Source: Bacteroidia bacterium
GTDB lineage: Bacteria > Planctomycetota > Phycisphaerae > Phycisphaerales > SM1A02
Direction of reading: 5' to 3'
DNA length: 11,501 nt
NCBI GenBank assembly: GCA_030054235.1
Contig: JASGCG010000022.1
Span: 1 to 11,501, forward strand
The notes under the pieces: generated by a model
Seen by the model: only the letters and a program-made list of their open reading frames with translations
Database searches by the model: none
Told to the model about the DNA's origin: nothing
Made by a program: the position numbers and the translations under genes
Part shown: positions 7,191 to 11,501 of the stretch, piece after piece
How positions within the stretch are numbered: the first letter of the stretch is position 1
How the letters are laid out: every line of letters begins with the position of its first letter

Positions 7191-7736
7191 ATGCCCAACA
7201 CCATCACGCCGGCCGAGGTCCATGAGCACTTGAGGTGCGGGAACTGCCTGCTGATCGATGTACGCGAAGCCGACGAGCGCGCGAGCGAGGCGATCGCCGG
7301 CTCCATCCACCTGCCGCTCGGTCGCATCAAGGCAGGCGAGCTGCCGCCGAAGGGTCGACAGGTCATCCTGCATTGCAAGGGCGGCAAGCGCAGTGCGGAA
7401 GCCGCGTCGCTCGTGCCGGGCTCACTCACGATGGTTGGGGGCATCGAGGCCTGGCGCGCCGCGGGGCTCCCCACGATCCGAATGCGTGCAAGCGGAGTGT
7501 CGGTGATGCGTCAGGTGCAGCTCGTCATCGGAACGTTCGTCGCCGCAGGCACGGCACTCGGCACCTTCGTGTCGCCGTGGTTCCTCGTCGTGCCCGCTTT
7601 CATGGGCGTCGGCCTGGTGTTCGCCGGCGCGACGGGCTTCTGCGGCCTGGCGATCCTGATGGGGAAGCTGCCATGGAATGCGCCCCGCGCCCACTCATGC
7701 GATCCATCGTCCGGAGCCTGTCCAGCACACCCATGA
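7191..7736 (+). CDS. YgaP-like membrane-anchored rhodanese (rhodanese + DUF2892)
   Basis: From ATG 7191 the product has 181 residues. A rhodanese domain (about 5-97) carries the active-site loop HCKGGKRS with Cys62, the residue that takes a sulfane sulfur as persulfide in this family. It is followed by MRQVQ (106-110) and a two-helix membrane hairpin (about 112-127 and 130-155) ending in FAGATGFCGLAILMGKLPWN. This is the arrangement of E. coli YgaP, an inner-membrane rhodanese with the domain in the cytoplasm. A tail of 18 residues beyond PWN contains two extra Cys. The start at 7191 gives MPNTITPAEV, matching where YgaP-type proteins begin; an upstream in-frame ATG at 7152 would add 13 residues and has AGGA directly against it, too close to serve as a normal Shine-Dalgarno. 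The 3' end overlaps the convergent sigma-factor gene by 137 bases. The likely role is sulfur transfer; the substrate is unknown. Confidence 0.92.
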   Translation: MPNTITPAEVHEHLRCGNCLLIDVREADERASEAIAGSIHLPLGRIKAGELPPKGRQVILHCKGGKRSAEAASLVPGSLTMVGGIEAWRAAGLPTIRMRASGVSVMRQVQLVIGTFVAAGTALGTFVSPWFLVVPAFMGVGLVFAGATGFCGLAILMGKLPWNAPRAHSCDPSSGACPAHP

Positions 7737-8506
7737 GTCTGGCCCGCGTCGTGGCCCGATCGGTCGTCATGAAGAGCCGATCGCAGGATCCTGCGGCCAG
7801 GTCGAGTTCCCTGAACACGCTCCTGCATCGCTCGCAGGTCACCGCACGCAGCTCAGGGGTGATGCGCCCGTCCTCGAGCGCCTGCAACTTCAGCCGCAGC
7901 AGTTCAGCGCAGGTCTCGCGCTCGTAGATGGGGGCTGGCGCGGGCCGTACCGGCACGTGATCCATCATCGCCTTGCGCAGCGCGAGCCGGCCACGATGCA
8001 GCCGGGTCTTGAGCGTGGCGATGCCGATGCCGAGCGCATGCGCTGCATCGACGGCTTCAAGCCCCGCCACGTCGCGCAGCACGAGTGCCGCCCGCCACGG
8101 CGCAGGCAGCCTGAGCATGGCCGTTCGCATCTGCGCGAGTGCCTCGCCATCGAGGATCCGGTCGATCGAGGCACTGCCGCGCCGATCGGGCAGATCCATC
8201 ACCTGCCGGTCACCGAAGGGCGACACGGCGGAGAAGGTCGGTGCCAGGCGCTGGCGACGCCGTCGCTTGGCCAGCCGCTTCAGGCCCACGCGCGTGACGA
8301 TCGTGTGCAGCCACGTCGAGCGCGCAGCATCACCGCGGAAGGTGTCCCAGCGGCGCCATGCCTGGAGCAGCGCATCCTGCACGATGTCCTCGGCGTCGGC
8401 ATCCGTCGCCGCGAACTGGCGCGCCACCGCAAGCGCTTGCGCACCATGGGTGCGCACGAGGGTCTCGAGCGCGCGCCGTTGATCCAGCAGGGCGGGACCG
8501 CGCCCG

Positions 8507-8514
<8 letters not shown>
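7600..8514 (-). CDS. ECF-type RNA polymerase sigma factor with Cys-containing C-terminal extension
   Basis: This encodes 304 residues, long for an ECF sigma (usually about 170-200). The sigma-2 region spans about 16-85, with DAEDIVQDALLQAWRRWDTF (40-59) and the TWLHTIVTRVGL segment (67-78) that contacts core enzyme and the -10 region. Sigma-4 spans about 125-182, with LPAPWRAALVLRDVAGL and the helix-turn-helix ATLKTRLHRGRLALRK. After sigma-4 an extension of about 60 residues carries Cys202, CERC (227-230) and Cys244, possibly a metal- or redox-sensing element like the zinc fingers of anti-sigma factors. The last 45 residues are Arg/Ser/Pro-rich and antisense to the rhodanese gene, so they may be incidental. 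The ATG overlaps the gcvP stop (ATGCCTGA), giving likely translational coupling; there is no room for a separate promoter. No anti-sigma gene is seen nearby, so control may act through the extension. Confidence 0.92.
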
Positions 8515-11437
<2,923 letters not shown>

Positions 11438-11469
11438 GGTGTGGTGGTGCCCGGTGAAGGCGAGCGGAA

Positions 11470-11475
11470 AGTATA
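11470..11475 (-). promoter_or_regulatory. Candidate -10 box of the gcvP promoter
   Basis: Read on the minus strand, TATACT matches the sigma-70 -10 consensus at five of six bases, 32 bases before the gcvP ATG. AT-rich words are rare in this high-G+C sequence, which adds weight. No acceptable -35 hexamer is found 16-19 bases upstream; the best candidate, near the window edge, is poor. Confidence 0.45.
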
Positions 11476-11488
11476 GGCCTGAGGGCCT
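11475..11488. repeat. Short inverted repeat next to the gcvP -10 box
   Basis: AGGCC (11475-11479) and GGCCT (11484-11488) are reverse complements separated by four bases. The left arm shares its first base with the -10 candidate, so the repeat falls in the spacer between the -10 and -35 positions, where a repressor would bind. Arms of five G/C-rich bases arise easily by chance here, so an operator is only a possibility. Confidence 0.25.
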
Positions 11489-11501
11489 CGATCCCTTGCA
11501 C

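Noticed and set aside
7112..7474. N-terminal extension of the LETM1-like gene
   Set aside because: The extra codons are antisense to the rhodanese domain and encode a Ser/Pro/Arg-rich sequence without protein character.

Overview
This high-G+C bacterial window is densely coded and carries eight protein genes, one of them cut by the left edge. No tRNA, rRNA, CRISPR array, insertion sequence or other mobile element was found. The genes suggest a Gram-negative-like chromosome. The poor use of Shine-Dalgarno sites, the C-terminal CPxCG zinc ribbon on a small membrane protein, and a large secreted/anchored protein of unknown family fit a planctomycete-like lineage (for example Phycisphaerales). 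That assignment is inference only; no marker gene in the window settles it.

Left part, minus strand (1-2025): a tight cluster, read right to left, of a crotonase-fold protein that has lost both catalytic glutamates (1246-2025), a small two-helix membrane protein with a zinc ribbon (750-1187), and a second crotonase of the methylglutaconyl-CoA hydratase-like type that runs off the window (1-721). Gaps of 58 and 28 bases suggest one operon, probably for acyl-CoA metabolism.

Middle, plus strand (2082-6691): an MgtE magnesium transporter diverges from the crotonase cluster over only 56 bases. It is followed by a 994-residue protein of no recognised family: a signal peptide, one membrane helix, a long Pro/Ala/Val linker, a large helical repeat region and a distinct C-terminal domain. 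It is the only gene here with a good Shine-Dalgarno site.

Right of that (6692-7736): a small LETM1-like membrane protein on the minus strand, whose stop codon abuts the stop of the 994-residue gene, and a divergent YgaP-like rhodanese/membrane protein on the plus strand.

Right part, minus strand (7600-11437): gcvP, the single-chain glycine decarboxylase of the glycine cleavage system, overlaps by 8 bases the start of an ECF-type sigma factor with a Cys-containing C-terminal extension. The two are probably translationally coupled. The sigma gene's 3' end runs 137 bases into the oppositely oriented rhodanese gene.

Most of the window looks like ordinary chromosomal housekeeping and accessory metabolism. 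The points most worth a second look are the gcvP-sigma coupling, the large uncharacterised anchored protein, and the crotonase pair in which one member appears catalytically dead. I see no convincing sign of a wholly new defence or mobile system.
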